Positions 24,387 through 33,748 of a stretch of 64,000 nt of DNA are shown one piece after another. A program made the position numbers and the translations under genes. The stretch lies in the NCBI RefSeq assembly GCF_002868735.1, contig NZ_CP025611.1:2994501-3058500 (forward strand). The letters are read 5' to 3'. Numbering within the stretch: the first letter of the stretch is position 1; each line of letters starts with the position of its first letter. The notes below the pieces were generated by a model. The model saw only the letters and a list, made by a program, of their open reading frames with translations, searched no databases and had not been told where the DNA came from. The stretch is from Niveispirillum cyanobacteriorum. GTDB taxonomy: Bacteria; Pseudomonadota; Alphaproteobacteria; Azospirillales; Azospirillaceae.

Positions 24387-25266
24387 CGCGGTCGCGGAAA
24401 TGGAGCAGTTCAGCCACGAAGCTTTTCACCAGCCGGGCCTTCTGGGCATCGGGGCGGAACAGCAGGTAGGATTTGAACTGGACATCCGGCTTGAAGGGCC
24501 GGAAGACCAGCCCCCGTTCGGCATAGCCGTCGGCGGCCGCCGGGTTGACCAGTCCCACCCCAACCCCTTCCAGGGCCAGGGCACAGATGGTCCCCGCGCT
24601 TGGGGTTTCCACGATGATTTCGGGCCTGGACCCCGCGCTTTCCAGGATCTCGGTGATCCGGTGGCGGGCACGGTCCTCCGGTGCCAGGGCGATGAAGGGC
24701 TGCCCATGCAGGTCGGCAGGAGTGATCACCGACAGGGCAGCCAGTTCATGCCCCTGTGGGATAGCCAGGACCGCACGGAAGCTGCTGAAAATACGATGTT
24801 CGACCCCTGACAGGTCCACCTCGTCAGCGGCAATACCGATGTCGAACTGCTGGTTGGCGACCAGATCGCGCACCGTGGAGGAGGACAGAACCTGCAAGGT
24901 GATGGCGATCTGCGGGTTCTTCTGCCGGAACGTATGAACGGCCTTCGGCACGACCGTGGAACCGAAGGCGGCCATGCTGGCGACGCGCAGGCTTCCCGAT
25001 CCGAAATCGCGGATACGCGCCGCTGATGCCCTCAGCCGGTCCAGGCCCACGAAACTGCTATTCACGTCCCGGAAGAACATCTGCCCCTCCGGTGTGGGGA
25101 CAAGCCTGCCCTTCACCCGATCGAACAGCGCGAACCCCAGGCTTTCCTCCAGTTCCACCAGGGCCCGACTGACCGCGGGCTGCGTAATCCGTAGCAGCTC
25201 CGCCGCGCGGGAGGCGGACCCGCTGATCATGGTGGCGCGGTAAATTTCCAACTGCCGGAAATGCAT
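24355..25266 (-). CDS. LysR-family transcriptional regulator
   Basis: The protein has 303 residues. The winged helix-turn-helix is HFRQLEIYRATMISGSASRAAELL and then TQPAVSRALVELEESLGFALF; the effector domain starts near residue 90 (GSGSLRVASMAAFGSTVV). It is divergent from the MetC-type gene, the standard arrangement for a LysR protein and its target. The intergenic region carries two related palindromic modules. Together with the downstream amino-acid importer this suggests a sulfur-amino-acid or related effector; the effector is not proven. Confidence 0.85.
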   Translation of the reverse strand: MHFRQLEIYRATMISGSASRAAELLRITQPAVSRALVELEESLGFALFDRVKGRLVPTPEGQMFFRDVNSSFVGLDRLRASAARIRDFGSGSLRVASMAAFGSTVVPKAVHTFRQKNPQIAITLQVLSSSTVRDLVANQQFDIGIAADEVDLSGVEHRIFSSFRAVLAIPQGHELAALSVITPADLHGQPFIALAPEDRARHRITEILESAGSRPEIIVETPSAGTICALALEGVGVGLVNPAAADGYAERGLVFRPFKPDVQFKSYLLFRPDAQKARLVKSFVAELLHFRDRVTLPGTGKTD

Positions 25267-25291
25267 GCTGAGGGTCCCGCTGGTAATTCAC

Positions 25292-25342
25292 TCCATAACA
25301 TCAGTGCATGTACCGTCGCTGTACGGTCAATTGGATTTGTAT
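25292..25342 (+). repeat. Palindromic regulatory module, copy A
   Basis: It starts TCCATAACATC and ends GGTCAATTGGATTTGTAT. It contains the inverted repeat ACCGT-N6-ACGGT. It lies 26 bases from the lysR start and is 76% identical to copy B. Confidence 0.6.
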
Positions 25343-25526
25343 CCCTGTCTAAAGTAGAACCGGCTCCGCCCTCCGCCGCCCGGCTGACGCTGCAACTGGC
25401 ATCGGTCCGATGGCGGTTCCGGGCTTTCAGTAAGGTTTTGTGGCCATTTCATCTGCCCTGAACCGCTAGAAGGCGGCGCGGACGGAGGTGTTCCAGACCC
25501 GCCATTCCAGGCTTCGGGAATTATAA

Positions 25527-25577
25527 TCCATAACATCGGGTTATGGACCTGTGCTGACAGGTCAATTGAAATTGTAT
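25527..25577 (+). repeat. Palindromic regulatory module, copy B
   Basis: It contains CCATAAC-N5-GTTATGG and ACCTGT-GCTG-ACAGGT, then GGTCAATTGAAATTGTAT. Relative to copy A the arm bases at positions 24-26 and 31-33 changed together, keeping the second dyad. It lies 45 bases before the MetC-type start, where an activator would sit. Confidence 0.6.
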
Positions 25578-25622
25578 GTCAGTGCCGACATGCTGATCTC
25601 ATCAAACTTGAAGAGGAAGATC

Positions 25623-26804
25623 ATGCGCGACCTTTCCCGTTGCGTCATCCATCCCGCCGTCTCGCATGAAGGCTTTGCCAGCATCGGCGTCCCCACATAT
25701 CGGGCCTCGACCATCCTGTTCGACGATGCCAAATCCTATACCAACCGCAAATACCGGGGGCCGGACGGCTATACCTACGGGCTGCATGGCACGCCGACGA
25801 CCCGCACCCTGGAAGCGCAGCTGACGGCGCTGGAGGGAGGGGAGCGGACGGTGATCGTGCCCTCGGGTCAGGCGGCGATCACCATCGTCTTTCTGGCAAT
25901 CCTGCTGCCGGGCGACCACGTGCTGATCCCCGACACCGCCTATCCGCCCTGTCGAGGCTTCTGCGAGAACTACCTGAAGCCGCGCGGTGTGGAGTATACG
26001 GTCTATGATCCGCTGATCGGGGCGGGGATCGATGCGCTGGTGAAGCCGAACACCAAGCTGATCTGGATGGAAAGCCCCGGCTCCACGACCATGGAGTTCC
26101 AGGATGTGCCGGCCATCGTGAAGGTGGCCAAGGAACGTGGCGGCATCCTGACCGGTTGCGACAATACCTGGGCCACGCCGCTTTTGTTCAAGCCGTTGGC
26201 CCATGGCGTCGATTTCTCCAGCGAGGCGCTGTCCAAATATGTCGGCGGTCATTCCGACCTGCTGATGGGGTCGATCAGCGTCAAGGATGTGGCCCTGTTC
26301 CGTCGGCTGAAGGACACGATGCGGATGATCGGCATCGGCGTCTCCCCGGATGATTGCGGGCTGGCCCTGCGCGGGCTGGAGACGATGGGCGTTCGCATGC
26401 GCCATGCCGATGCAGTGGCGACGGCGTTCGCGCGCCGTCTGGTGGAGCTGCCGGCGGTGGAACGGGTGCTGCACCCGTCGCTGCCCACCTGTCCGGGGCA
26501 TGAGGTCTGGAAGCGGGATTTCACCGGCGCGTCCGGCGTCTTCTCCGTGGTGCTGAAGGCCCCGGCCAATGCCGTAATTGAGGAGGCGTTCGGGGTTCTG
26601 AAGACCTTTGCCATCGGTGCGTCGTGGGGCGGCACACGCAGCCTGATCGTGCCCATGGCGATCAAGGCCGACCGGGTGGCCACCGACTGGACCGATGAGG
26701 GCGTGATCCTGCGCATCTCCGTCGGCATGGAGGATCCGGACGATCTGTGGGCCGATCTGGCGGCCCTGTTCGCAGCACTGGCCGTGCCTGTTCTGGGTGG
26801 TTGA
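25623..26804 (+). CDS. metC: Cys/Met-metabolism PLP enzyme (cystathionine beta-lyase type)
   Basis: The protein has 393 residues of the gamma-family PLP enzymes. It carries YTYGLHGTPTTRTLEAQLTALEGG, the PLP phosphate region VIVPSGQAAITIVFLAILLPGD, the cofactor Asp in LTGCDNTWATPLLFKPL, and the Schiff-base lysine in SSEALSKYVGGHSDLLMG. It probably cleaves cystathionine or a related thioether or cysteine conjugate to an amine, a keto acid and a thiol. The ATG at 25623 follows AGAGGAAG. The next genes encode an amino-acid importer 27 bases away, so a scavenging role is as likely as methionine synthesis; the symbol is tentative. Confidence 0.8.
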   Translation: MRDLSRCVIHPAVSHEGFASIGVPTYRASTILFDDAKSYTNRKYRGPDGYTYGLHGTPTTRTLEAQLTALEGGERTVIVPSGQAAITIVFLAILLPGDHVLIPDTAYPPCRGFCENYLKPRGVEYTVYDPLIGAGIDALVKPNTKLIWMESPGSTTMEFQDVPAIVKVAKERGGILTGCDNTWATPLLFKPLAHGVDFSSEALSKYVGGHSDLLMGSISVKDVALFRRLKDTMRMIGIGVSPDDCGLALRGLETMGVRMRHADAVATAFARRLVELPAVERVLHPSLPTCPGHEVWKRDFTGASGVFSVVLKAPANAVIEEAFGVLKTFAIGASWGGTRSLIVPMAIKADRVATDWTDEGVILRISVGMEDPDDLWADLAALFAALAVPVLGG

Positions 26805-26831
26805 GAGCGGCCAAGCGGCGGAGGACGGGTC

Positions 26832-27902
26832 ATGCGGGGGATCAGCAAACGGCTTCTGGCGGGACTGTGCCTTCTGGCGCTGACTGCCTGTGGGCAGCCG
26901 GCGGCGGAGAAGAAGCCGGCGGCGGGTGGCCCAGTGGGCGGGAACGCCGCAGGGGGCACGCTGAAGGCCGTGCGCGACCGGGGCTATGTCTCCTGCGGGG
27001 CCAGCACGGGCACCGTGGGGTTCGGCGCACCGGACAGCCATGGTTACTGGCGCGGGCTGGATGTGGAAACCTGCCGGGCTGTCGCCGCCGCCGTTCTGGG
27101 TGACAAGGACAAGGTTCGCTTCGTCCCCCTGACGGGGCAGCAGCGTCTGACGGCCCTGCAAAGCGGGGAGATCGATATTCTGCCCCGCACCACCACCTGG
27201 ACGCTGTCGCGCGATGCCAATGGCGTAAATTTCACCCTGCCCAATTACTACGACTATGACGGGATCATGGTCCGCAAGGATCGCGGCGTGAGCAGTTCCC
27301 GTGAGTTGGATGGCGCTTCGGTGTGTGTGCAGACGGGATCGACCACGGAGGTGACCTTCACCAATCTGGTGGCATCGGTGGCCCCCAATCTGAAGGCCGT
27401 GATCTTCGACAGCACGCAGGCGACAAGGCAGGCCTTCTTCTCCGGGCGGTGCGATGCCCTGATCACCGATGCGTCGGGTCTGGCATCGGTGCGGGCCACT
27501 ATGGCCAGCAATCCCGAGGATTTCATCATCTTCCCGGCCGACGGCAAGCTGTCGCCCCTGACGCCCGCTGTCCGGCATGGCGATGACCAATGGTTCGACA
27601 TCGTGAAATGGTCGTTCCAGGCGCTGCTGATGGCGGAGGAACTGGGCATCAATCAGGCCAATATCGACGAGATGCGCAACAGCCAGGACCCGACCATCCG
27701 CCGCTTCCTGGGCGTGGAGCCGGGCAATGGTGCCGCCTTGGGCCTGGATGAGGAATGGACCTACCGCATCGTCAAGCAACTGGGCAATTATGGCGAGATG
27801 TTCGACCGTAATGTCGGGGCCGGAAGCCCGCTGAAGCTGGATCGCGGCCTCAACCGCCTGTTTCGCGACGGGGGCCTGATGGTTCCCATGGCGTTCAATT
27901 GA
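26832..27902 (+). CDS. aapJ: General L-amino-acid ABC transporter, substrate-binding lipoprotein
   Basis: The protein has 356 residues. The N-terminus is a lipoprotein signal with lipobox LLALTAC (MRGISKRLLAGLCLLALTACGQ), unlike most AapJ proteins, which are soluble. The mature part is a family-3 solute-binding protein: LKAVRDRGYVSCGASTGTVGF, GYWRGLDVETCRAVAAAVLG, QQRLTALQSGEIDILPRTTTWTLSRDA and NYYDYDGIMV. It binds amino acids in the periplasm for the AapQM permease. GAGGACGG lies before the ATG. First of a four-gene transporter set after metC. Confidence 0.88.
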   Translation: MRGISKRLLAGLCLLALTACGQPAAEKKPAAGGPVGGNAAGGTLKAVRDRGYVSCGASTGTVGFGAPDSHGYWRGLDVETCRAVAAAVLGDKDKVRFVPLTGQQRLTALQSGEIDILPRTTTWTLSRDANGVNFTLPNYYDYDGIMVRKDRGVSSSRELDGASVCVQTGSTTEVTFTNLVASVAPNLKAVIFDSTQATRQAFFSGRCDALITDASGLASVRATMASNPEDFIIFPADGKLSPLTPAVRHGDDQWFDIVKWSFQALLMAEELGINQANIDEMRNSQDPTIRRFLGVEPGNGAALGLDEEWTYRIVKQLGNYGEMFDRNVGAGSPLKLDRGLNRLFRDGGLMVPMAFN

Positions 27903-27912
27903 GGGGGCGGGG

Positions 27913-29073
27913 ATGACGAACCTCTCCACCCTTCTCCACGACACCCGTACCAGGCAGATCGCGTTGCAGGCCCTGCTGCTGGCGCTGGTGGCCGGTGGTG
28001 TCGGCTGGCTGATCCTCAATACGGTCAGCAATCTGGATGAACGCGGCATTACGGGCGGGTTCAGCTTTCTGGATCGCGCGGCCCGCTTTCCCATCGCGGA
28101 GAGCATCATTGCCTATCGTCCCACCGACAGTTTCGGCTGGGCCTTCCTGGTGGGGCTGGGCAATACGCTGTTCCTGGCCGTGACTGTGGCCCTGGCGGCG
28201 ACTTTGCTAGGCCTTGGCGTGGCGCTGGCCCGTCGGTCGGCCCATCCGCTGACCAGCGGGGCGGCGACCGTCTATGTGGAGGCGATGCGCAACACGCCGC
28301 TGGTGGTGCAATTGCTGTTCTGGTACGCGCTGGTCACGTTGGGGTTGCCCAATATCCATGCGGCCTTCACGCCCATCGACGGCGTGATCCTGGCAGACCG
28401 GGGGCTGTACCTGCCCCGGCCTGTGATGGTGGGCGACAAGGGGCCGTTCCTGGCAGCCCTGGTGCTGGGGCTTGTGGCTGTCGGTGCCGCATGGCGGTAC
28501 GGGCGGGTGCAGCGCCTGCGCACCGGCATTCCCAACCGTTATGGTCGCATCGCCATTCTTTCCACCCTGCTGCTGCTGGGGTTGGTCTGGGTCACAACAG
28601 GTCTAACATTATCGCTGGACCGGCCCGTGATCGGGCGGTTCAACGCGACCGGCGGCATGGGGCTGTCGCCGGAATTCACAGCGGTGTTCGCAGGCCTTCT
28701 GCTCTACTCGGCTGCCTTCATAGGGGAGATCATTCGCGGCGGCATCGACGCGGTGGACAGGGGGCAATGGGAGGCGGGGCGCGCCCTGGGCCTTGAAGAA
28801 GGCAATATCCTGCGCCTGATCGTCATTCCGCAGGCCCTGCGCGTGATCATCCCGCCCATGACCAGCCAATATATCAACATCACCAAGAACACGACCCTGG
28901 CGCTGGCCGTCGGTTACCCCGACATCGCCCTGGTGGCGGCCACCACCATCAACCAGACGGGCCAGGCGGTGGAAGGCATTCTGATCCTGATGCTGGTCTT
29001 CCTGACCCTGTCCATCACGGCGTCGCTGTTCATGAACTGGTACAACCGGCGGATCGCCCTGGTGACGCGATGA
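27913..29073 (+). CDS. aapQ: General L-amino-acid ABC transporter permease
   Basis: The protein has 386 residues with about eight membrane spans and a His/Glu/Gln/Arg permease domain. The long periplasmic insert between spans is typical of AapQ/BztB. The EAA loop is GQWEAGRALGLEEGNILRLIVIPQALRVIIPP, followed by QYINITKNTTLALAVGYPDI. It pairs with AapM in the inner membrane. Its stop overlaps the aapM start (ATGA). Confidence 0.9.
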   Translation: MTNLSTLLHDTRTRQIALQALLLALVAGGVGWLILNTVSNLDERGITGGFSFLDRAARFPIAESIIAYRPTDSFGWAFLVGLGNTLFLAVTVALAATLLGLGVALARRSAHPLTSGAATVYVEAMRNTPLVVQLLFWYALVTLGLPNIHAAFTPIDGVILADRGLYLPRPVMVGDKGPFLAALVLGLVAVGAAWRYGRVQRLRTGIPNRYGRIAILSTLLLLGLVWVTTGLTLSLDRPVIGRFNATGGMGLSPEFTAVFAGLLLYSAAFIGEIIRGGIDAVDRGQWEAGRALGLEEGNILRLIVIPQALRVIIPPMTSQYINITKNTTLALAVGYPDIALVAATTINQTGQAVEGILILMLVFLTLSITASLFMNWYNRRIALVTR

Positions 29074-30179
29074 CGGACATGACCCAACCCACGCCCGTCT
29101 TCGTGCGCACCGCACCGACCCCGGCCCGTGCCGCCCCCCTGGCCGAACGCCGGCCCCTGTGGCGCCTGCTGTTCGGCGACATGGTCAGCGCGGCCATGAC
29201 CCTGGTCGGGCTGCTGGGGCTGGCCTGGATGCTGCCGCATCTGCTGTCCTGGGCCGTGATCAACGGGGTATGGACGGGCGGTGGCGATGAATGCCGGCAG
29301 GCCGGTGCCTGCTGGGCCTTCCTGGGGCAGAAGTATCCCCAAATCCTGTTCGGCATCTATCCCCCGGCGGAGCAATGGCGGCCCATCGCGGTCTGTGCCC
29401 TGATCCTGGGGCTGGGATTGTGGAGCCTGCCGCCGCGCAACTGGACGAAGCTGACCCTGGGCCTGTGGGGCGGCGGCATGCTGGGCAGCCTGATCCTGAT
29501 GGGTGGCGGCGTGCTGGGGCTCAAATCGGTGCCGACATCGGCCTGGGGCGGGCTGCCCGTCACCCTGCTGCTGACCGTCTGGTCGTTGGGGCTTGGTTTT
29601 CCGCTGGCGGTGCTGCTGGCGCTGGGCCGGCGGGCCAGCCTGCCCGTGCCGCGCTACCTCTCCATTGGCATCATTGAGCTGATCCGGGGCCTGCCGCTGC
29701 TGTCGCTGCTGTTCATCGCGTCGATCCTGCTGCCCATCATGCTGCCGGACGGGGTGAGCATCGACAAGCTGGCCCGCGCCCTGGCCGCCATGACCCTGGT
29801 CTCGGCTGCTTACATCGCAGAGGTGCTGCGTGGCGGTTTGCAGGCCATTCCCAAGGGGCAAATGGAGGCGGCGGCCGCGTTGGGCCTGTCCTGGGCACAG
29901 ACGACGCGCCTGATCGTTCTGCCGCAGGCCATTGCGAAGGTCATCCCGCCGCTGACCAGCACCGTGATCGTCATGGTCAAGAATACCAGCCTGGTCCTGG
30001 TGGTTGGCCTGTTCGACCTGTTGAGCGCGGGGCGGGCAGCACTCGCCGATCCGGAGTGGCCCGCACCCTTTGCCGAGACCTACCTGCTGATCGCGATGAT
30101 CTATTTCATCCTCTGCTTTTCCATCTCCCGCTATGCGCGTTGGCTGGAAACGCGGACGTCCAAGGGGAACCGCCGATGA
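29070..30179 (+). CDS. aapM: General L-amino-acid ABC transporter permease
   Basis: The protein has 369 residues. A cytoplasmic N-terminus precedes membrane spans and a loop with cysteines DECRQAGACWAFLGQKYPQILFG, as in BztC/AapM. The EAA loop reads PKGQMEAAAALGLSWAQTTRLIVLPQAIAKVIPP. Translational coupling on both sides (ATGA overlaps with aapQ and aapP) supports equal expression of the complex. Confidence 0.9.
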   Translation: MTDMTQPTPVFVRTAPTPARAAPLAERRPLWRLLFGDMVSAAMTLVGLLGLAWMLPHLLSWAVINGVWTGGGDECRQAGACWAFLGQKYPQILFGIYPPAEQWRPIAVCALILGLGLWSLPPRNWTKLTLGLWGGGMLGSLILMGGGVLGLKSVPTSAWGGLPVTLLLTVWSLGLGFPLAVLLALGRRASLPVPRYLSIGIIELIRGLPLLSLLFIASILLPIMLPDGVSIDKLARALAAMTLVSAAYIAEVLRGGLQAIPKGQMEAAAALGLSWAQTTRLIVLPQAIAKVIPPLTSTVIVMVKNTSLVLVVGLFDLLSAGRAALADPEWPAPFAETYLLIAMIYFILCFSISRYARWLETRTSKGNRR

Positions 30180-30907
30180 ACGCCGTGGAACTGTCCCGCG
30201 TCAATAAATGGTATGGCGACTTTCATGTGCTGCGCGATGTCGACCTGACGGTGGCCAGGGGGGAGCGGATCGTGATCTGCGGCCCATCCGGGTCCGGCAA
30301 ATCCACCCTGATCCGCTGTATCAACCGGCTGGAGGAACATCAGGCCGGAAAGATCGCGGTGGAGGGCACGGAGCTGACGGGCGATGCCCGTACTGTGGAG
30401 GCGGTGCGTCGCCGGGTCGGCATGGTGTTTCAGCAGTTCAACCTGTTCCCGCACCTGACCATCCTGGAAAACTGCACTCTGGCCCTGACCCAGGTGAAGC
30501 GCATGCCCAAGGCGCAGGCGGAAGAGATCGCCATGGCCTATCTCACCCGTGTACGCATCCCCGATCAGGCGCGCAAATTCCCCGGCCAATTGTCGGGCGG
30601 GCAGCAGCAGCGGGTTGCCATCGCGCGCGCCCTGTCGCTGTCGCCGGAGATCATGCTGTTCGACGAACCCACCAGTGCGCTTGACATGGAAATGGTCAAG
30701 GAGGTGCTGGATATCATGGTCGAACTGGCGGGCGAGGGCATGACCATGCTCTGCGTCACGCATGAGATGGGTTTCGCACGACAGGTGGCCGACCGCGTCA
30801 TCTTCATGGATGCCGGCCAGATCGTGGAAGCCGCACCGCCGGCCCAGTTTTTCACCAATCCACAGCATGAAAGGACCCGGACGTTCCTGGGTCAGGTGCT
30901 GCATTGA
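30176..30907 (+). CDS. aapP: General L-amino-acid ABC transporter ATP-binding protein
   Basis: The protein has 243 residues. It has Walker A GPSGSGKSTLIRC, Q-loop VFQQFNLFPHL, signature LSGGQQQRVAIARAL, Walker B IMLFDEPTSALD and switch histidine CVTHEMGFA. It powers import through AapQM. The ATG at 30176 overlaps the aapM stop; the longer frame upstream lies inside aapM and was rejected. Confidence 0.95.
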   Translation: MNAVELSRVNKWYGDFHVLRDVDLTVARGERIVICGPSGSGKSTLIRCINRLEEHQAGKIAVEGTELTGDARTVEAVRRRVGMVFQQFNLFPHLTILENCTLALTQVKRMPKAQAEEIAMAYLTRVRIPDQARKFPGQLSGGQQQRVAIARALSLSPEIMLFDEPTSALDMEMVKEVLDIMVELAGEGMTMLCVTHEMGFARQVADRVIFMDAGQIVEAAPPAQFFTNPQHERTRTFLGQVLH

Positions 30908-30987
30908 CGGGAATGACCACGCCAACCCGGTGGGGGAGCCCATGATCTCATAGGCCTCCGTCACTCAGACCGTACCGATCCTTTTCC

Positions 30988-31027
30988 CACGGAAGCCCGT
31001 CTTCCGTGAACGGGCAGGCCTTGCCCG
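30988..31027 (+). terminator. Two adjacent stem-loops after the aap operon
   Basis: CACGGAAG-N5-CTTCCGTG (30988-31008) and CGGGCA-N5-TGCCCG (31011-31027) lie in the 201-bp gap between aapP and receptor 3. Without a T-run they may be factor-assisted termination signals or leader structures of the receptor mRNA. Confidence 0.4.
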
Positions 31028-31108
31028 AACCTCCAGGCGCGTCCCGAAGACAGCCGTAAGAGCTGTCCCCAAGCCACCAACCAACCAGCCAATCAGGGAA
31101 CCTACATC

Positions 31109-33709
31109 ATGGGTAAGGAACTGAAATATCTCACCTTCACCGGCGCGTCTGCCCTGGCATTGCTGGCCATGTCGCCGGCCCTGGCCCAGCCGGCGGACCT
31201 GGAGGAGATCATCGTTATCGGGTCGCGTTTCGAACCACGCGTGGTGACCGAAAGCCCGACACCCATCGACAGCATCTCCGCCGAGGAGCTGACGCGTGGC
31301 GGTGCGACCGATCTGCAAAGCATGCTGAAGGTGGCGGTGCCCAGCTTCAGCACGCCGCGCCCCACGGCTGCGGGTGCGCTGGACTTTCTGACCCCACCCA
31401 CCATGCGCGGCCTGTCGACGGGGCAGCTGCTGGTGCTGGTCAATGGCAAGCGCCGGCATACGGCGCCGGGCGTGAACGCCGGCAACCAGATCGGGCGCGG
31501 CGACGTCGCCTATGATTTCAACGCCATCCCGACGGCGGCCATTTCGCGGGTGGAAGTGTTGCGCGACGGTGCCGCCGCGCAGTACGGGTCCGACGCCATC
31601 GCCGGTGTCATGAATGTGCAGCTGGCCAAGGGCACGGACGGTACGGCGTCCGCCATGTATGGCATCACCGGGGAAGGGGATGGCCAGCATGTGGAGCTGT
31701 CGGCGGGCAAGGGGATCGATCTGGGCGATGATGGGTTTGCCCGCCTGACGGTGCAGTACAAGCACCATGAGGAAACCGATCGCGCCGCCCCCGACACCCG
31801 CCAGCAATATTTCGGGCGCAATGCCGCCGGCGCCCTGGTCGCACCGTCCGGCAATTACGGGTCGGGCGTTGGCCTGACCCCGTCGAACGGCACGCTGGAC
31901 CCGCGCGAGGCGACCATCGACCGCGACATGTGGAACTTTGGTGAGCCGAAATATGAACAGCTCGCGCTGTTCCTGAATGCCGAGAAGCCATTGTCCGATG
32001 ATGTCACGGCCTATGGCTTTGGCGGTTACAGCCGGCTGAAGGGCAATAGTTTCAACTTTTTCCGCCGCGCCGGCCAGGATGAGACGCTGCGCAGCCTCTA
32101 TCCCGACGGGTTCATGCCGATCCAGGAGATCGAGATCATCAATGGTTCCGGTGCCGTTGGCGTGCGCGGCGATGATCTGGCCGGCTTCGGCTGGGACCTG
32201 TCCACGCTGTATGGTGGGTCGCGGATCAATACGGGCTATTCCAACACGGCCAACGTGTCCCAGGGCACGGCCAGCAAGACCAGCTTCGACCGTGGCTTCA
32301 ACGATTTCCGGCAATGGACCACCAACCTGGATTTCACCCGCGAAATCCCGGTGGGTGGCGGGGAGCCGCTGAAATTCGCCTTCGGGTTTGAATATCGCAA
32401 GGAAATCTATGAGCTGGGTGTGGGCGAGCCTGACAGTTATGCCAATGGCGGGGTGCCCATCCTGGATGGCCCGAATGCCGGTCGCCCGGCCCCGGTCGGC
32501 GCGCAGCCCGGCGGCGGCAACACACCGGAAGATGCCACCAAACAGGACCGCAACAGCAAGGCCGCCTATGTCGAGCTGGAACGTGATTTCTTCGATGAAC
32601 GCCTGACCCTGTCCGGTGCGCTGCGGTACGAGGATTTCTCCGATTTCGGTGACACCACCAATTACAAGCTGGCCGGCCGTTTCGAGATCACGGACGAACT
32701 GGCCCTGCGCGGATCGTTCGGCAGCGGCTTCCGCGCACCGGCCCTGGCCCAGTCCTATTTCAGCTCCACCAATGTCAGCTTTGTGAACGGCCAGCCGCTG
32801 CGTACCCGCAACATCTCTGTCAACCATCCGACCGCCGCCCTGGTGGGGGCCACGGCCCTGAAGCCGGAAAAGTCGGACAATATCTCCACCGGTGTGGTGT
32901 TCAGCAGCGGCGACTTCGATGCCACGGTGGATTACTACCGGATCGAAATCACCGACCGCATCGCCATGTCGTCCAACTTCCAGTCCACCGCGCTGACCAA
33001 CCTGCTGGCGGCGCGCGGATATCCGGGGCTGGGCGCCATTTCCTACCTGACCAATGCCGTGGACACGACCACCAAGGGTGTCGATATCACCCTGCGCTAT
33101 AAGCACGACCTGGATGAATGGGGGGAGGTGACGGGCACCTTCGCCGCCAATTTCAACGAGACGAAGTTCGACCGTATCGCCGGTACCCCGGCGGCCCTGT
33201 CCGCCATCGGCATCACCACGGTGCTGTTCGACCTGTCGCAGCAGGTCCGTTTCACCGACAGCATGCCCAAGGACAAGTTCACAGCCAACCTGAACTGGCA
33301 GAAGGATGCGCTGCATCTGAACCTGACCGGCACCCGCTATGGCGAGGTGGCACAGGTGGCCCTGACCAACCGCACCCCGGCCCAGATCGCGGCCCTGACG
33401 CCCGGTTACAAGGTGAAACTGGTGCCGGTTTCCGCCACCTCGGCCAATTCCGACATCATCCAGTATTACCGCGCCGATATCGTGGTGGATATCGAAGCGG
33501 GATACGACCTGACCGACGATTTCACCCTGTCGGCCGGCGTGTCGAACCTGTTCGATCAGTACCCGGAAAAGCAGATCGCCTCGACCGCCGCGTCGGTCGC
33601 CGCCGGGACCAATGGCGCCGACAATAACGGGACCTTCCCCTACGCCTATATCGCGCCCTACGGCGTCAATGGCCGGGCCTTCCATGTGAAGGCGACCTAT
33701 CGGTTTTAA
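31109..33709 (+). CDS. TonB-dependent outer-membrane receptor 3
   Basis: The protein has 866 residues. The signal peptide ends at SPALAQ, the TonB-box region is EEIIVIGSRFEPR, and the plug has LVLVNGKRRHTAPGVN and ISRVEVLRDGAAAQYGSDAIAGVMN, the pattern of large substrate receptors. The barrel ends FHVKATYRF. GGGA precedes the ATG. It lies 201 bases after the amino-acid importer and just before a copper-resistance gene; neither context fixes the ligand. Peptides, amino-acid conjugates or a metal chelate are possible. Confidence 0.88.
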   Translation: MGKELKYLTFTGASALALLAMSPALAQPADLEEIIVIGSRFEPRVVTESPTPIDSISAEELTRGGATDLQSMLKVAVPSFSTPRPTAAGALDFLTPPTMRGLSTGQLLVLVNGKRRHTAPGVNAGNQIGRGDVAYDFNAIPTAAISRVEVLRDGAAAQYGSDAIAGVMNVQLAKGTDGTASAMYGITGEGDGQHVELSAGKGIDLGDDGFARLTVQYKHHEETDRAAPDTRQQYFGRNAAGALVAPSGNYGSGVGLTPSNGTLDPREATIDRDMWNFGEPKYEQLALFLNAEKPLSDDVTAYGFGGYSRLKGNSFNFFRRAGQDETLRSLYPDGFMPIQEIEIINGSGAVGVRGDDLAGFGWDLSTLYGGSRINTGYSNTANVSQGTASKTSFDRGFNDFRQWTTNLDFTREIPVGGGEPLKFAFGFEYRKEIYELGVGEPDSYANGGVPILDGPNAGRPAPVGAQPGGGNTPEDATKQDRNSKAAYVELERDFFDERLTLSGALRYEDFSDFGDTTNYKLAGRFEITDELALRGSFGSGFRAPALAQSYFSSTNVSFVNGQPLRTRNISVNHPTAALVGATALKPEKSDNISTGVVFSSGDFDATVDYYRIEITDRIAMSSNFQSTALTNLLAARGYPGLGAISYLTNAVDTTTKGVDITLRYKHDLDEWGEVTGTFAANFNETKFDRIAGTPAALSAIGITTVLFDLSQQVRFTDSMPKDKFTANLNWQKDALHLNLTGTRYGEVAQVALTNRTPAQIAALTPGYKVKLVPVSATSANSDIIQYYRADIVVDIEAGYDLTDDFTLSAGVSNLFDQYPEKQIASTAASVAAGTNGADNNGTFPYAYIAPYGVNGRAFHVKATYRF

Positions 33710-33748
33710 GGCTGCACCTCCCTTATCCCTCCTGAAAGGACCATCCCC

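Larger units (their letters stand above)
25267..25622. other. Divergent regulatory region between lysR and the MetC-type gene
   Basis: This 356-bp region has no gene. It contains two 51-bp imperfect direct repeats at 25292-25342 and 25527-25577, 38 of 51 positions identical without gaps. The 184 bases between them are GC-rich with no feature I can name. A ribosome binding site (AGAGGAAG) precedes the ATG at 25623. Confidence 0.6.

Noticed and set aside
25602-28109. 835-codon open frame on the minus strand opposite metC-aapJ
   Set aside because: It is antisense to two clearly recognisable genes, its product is rich in His/Gln/Arg with no motifs, and it arises from codon bias in GC-rich DNA.
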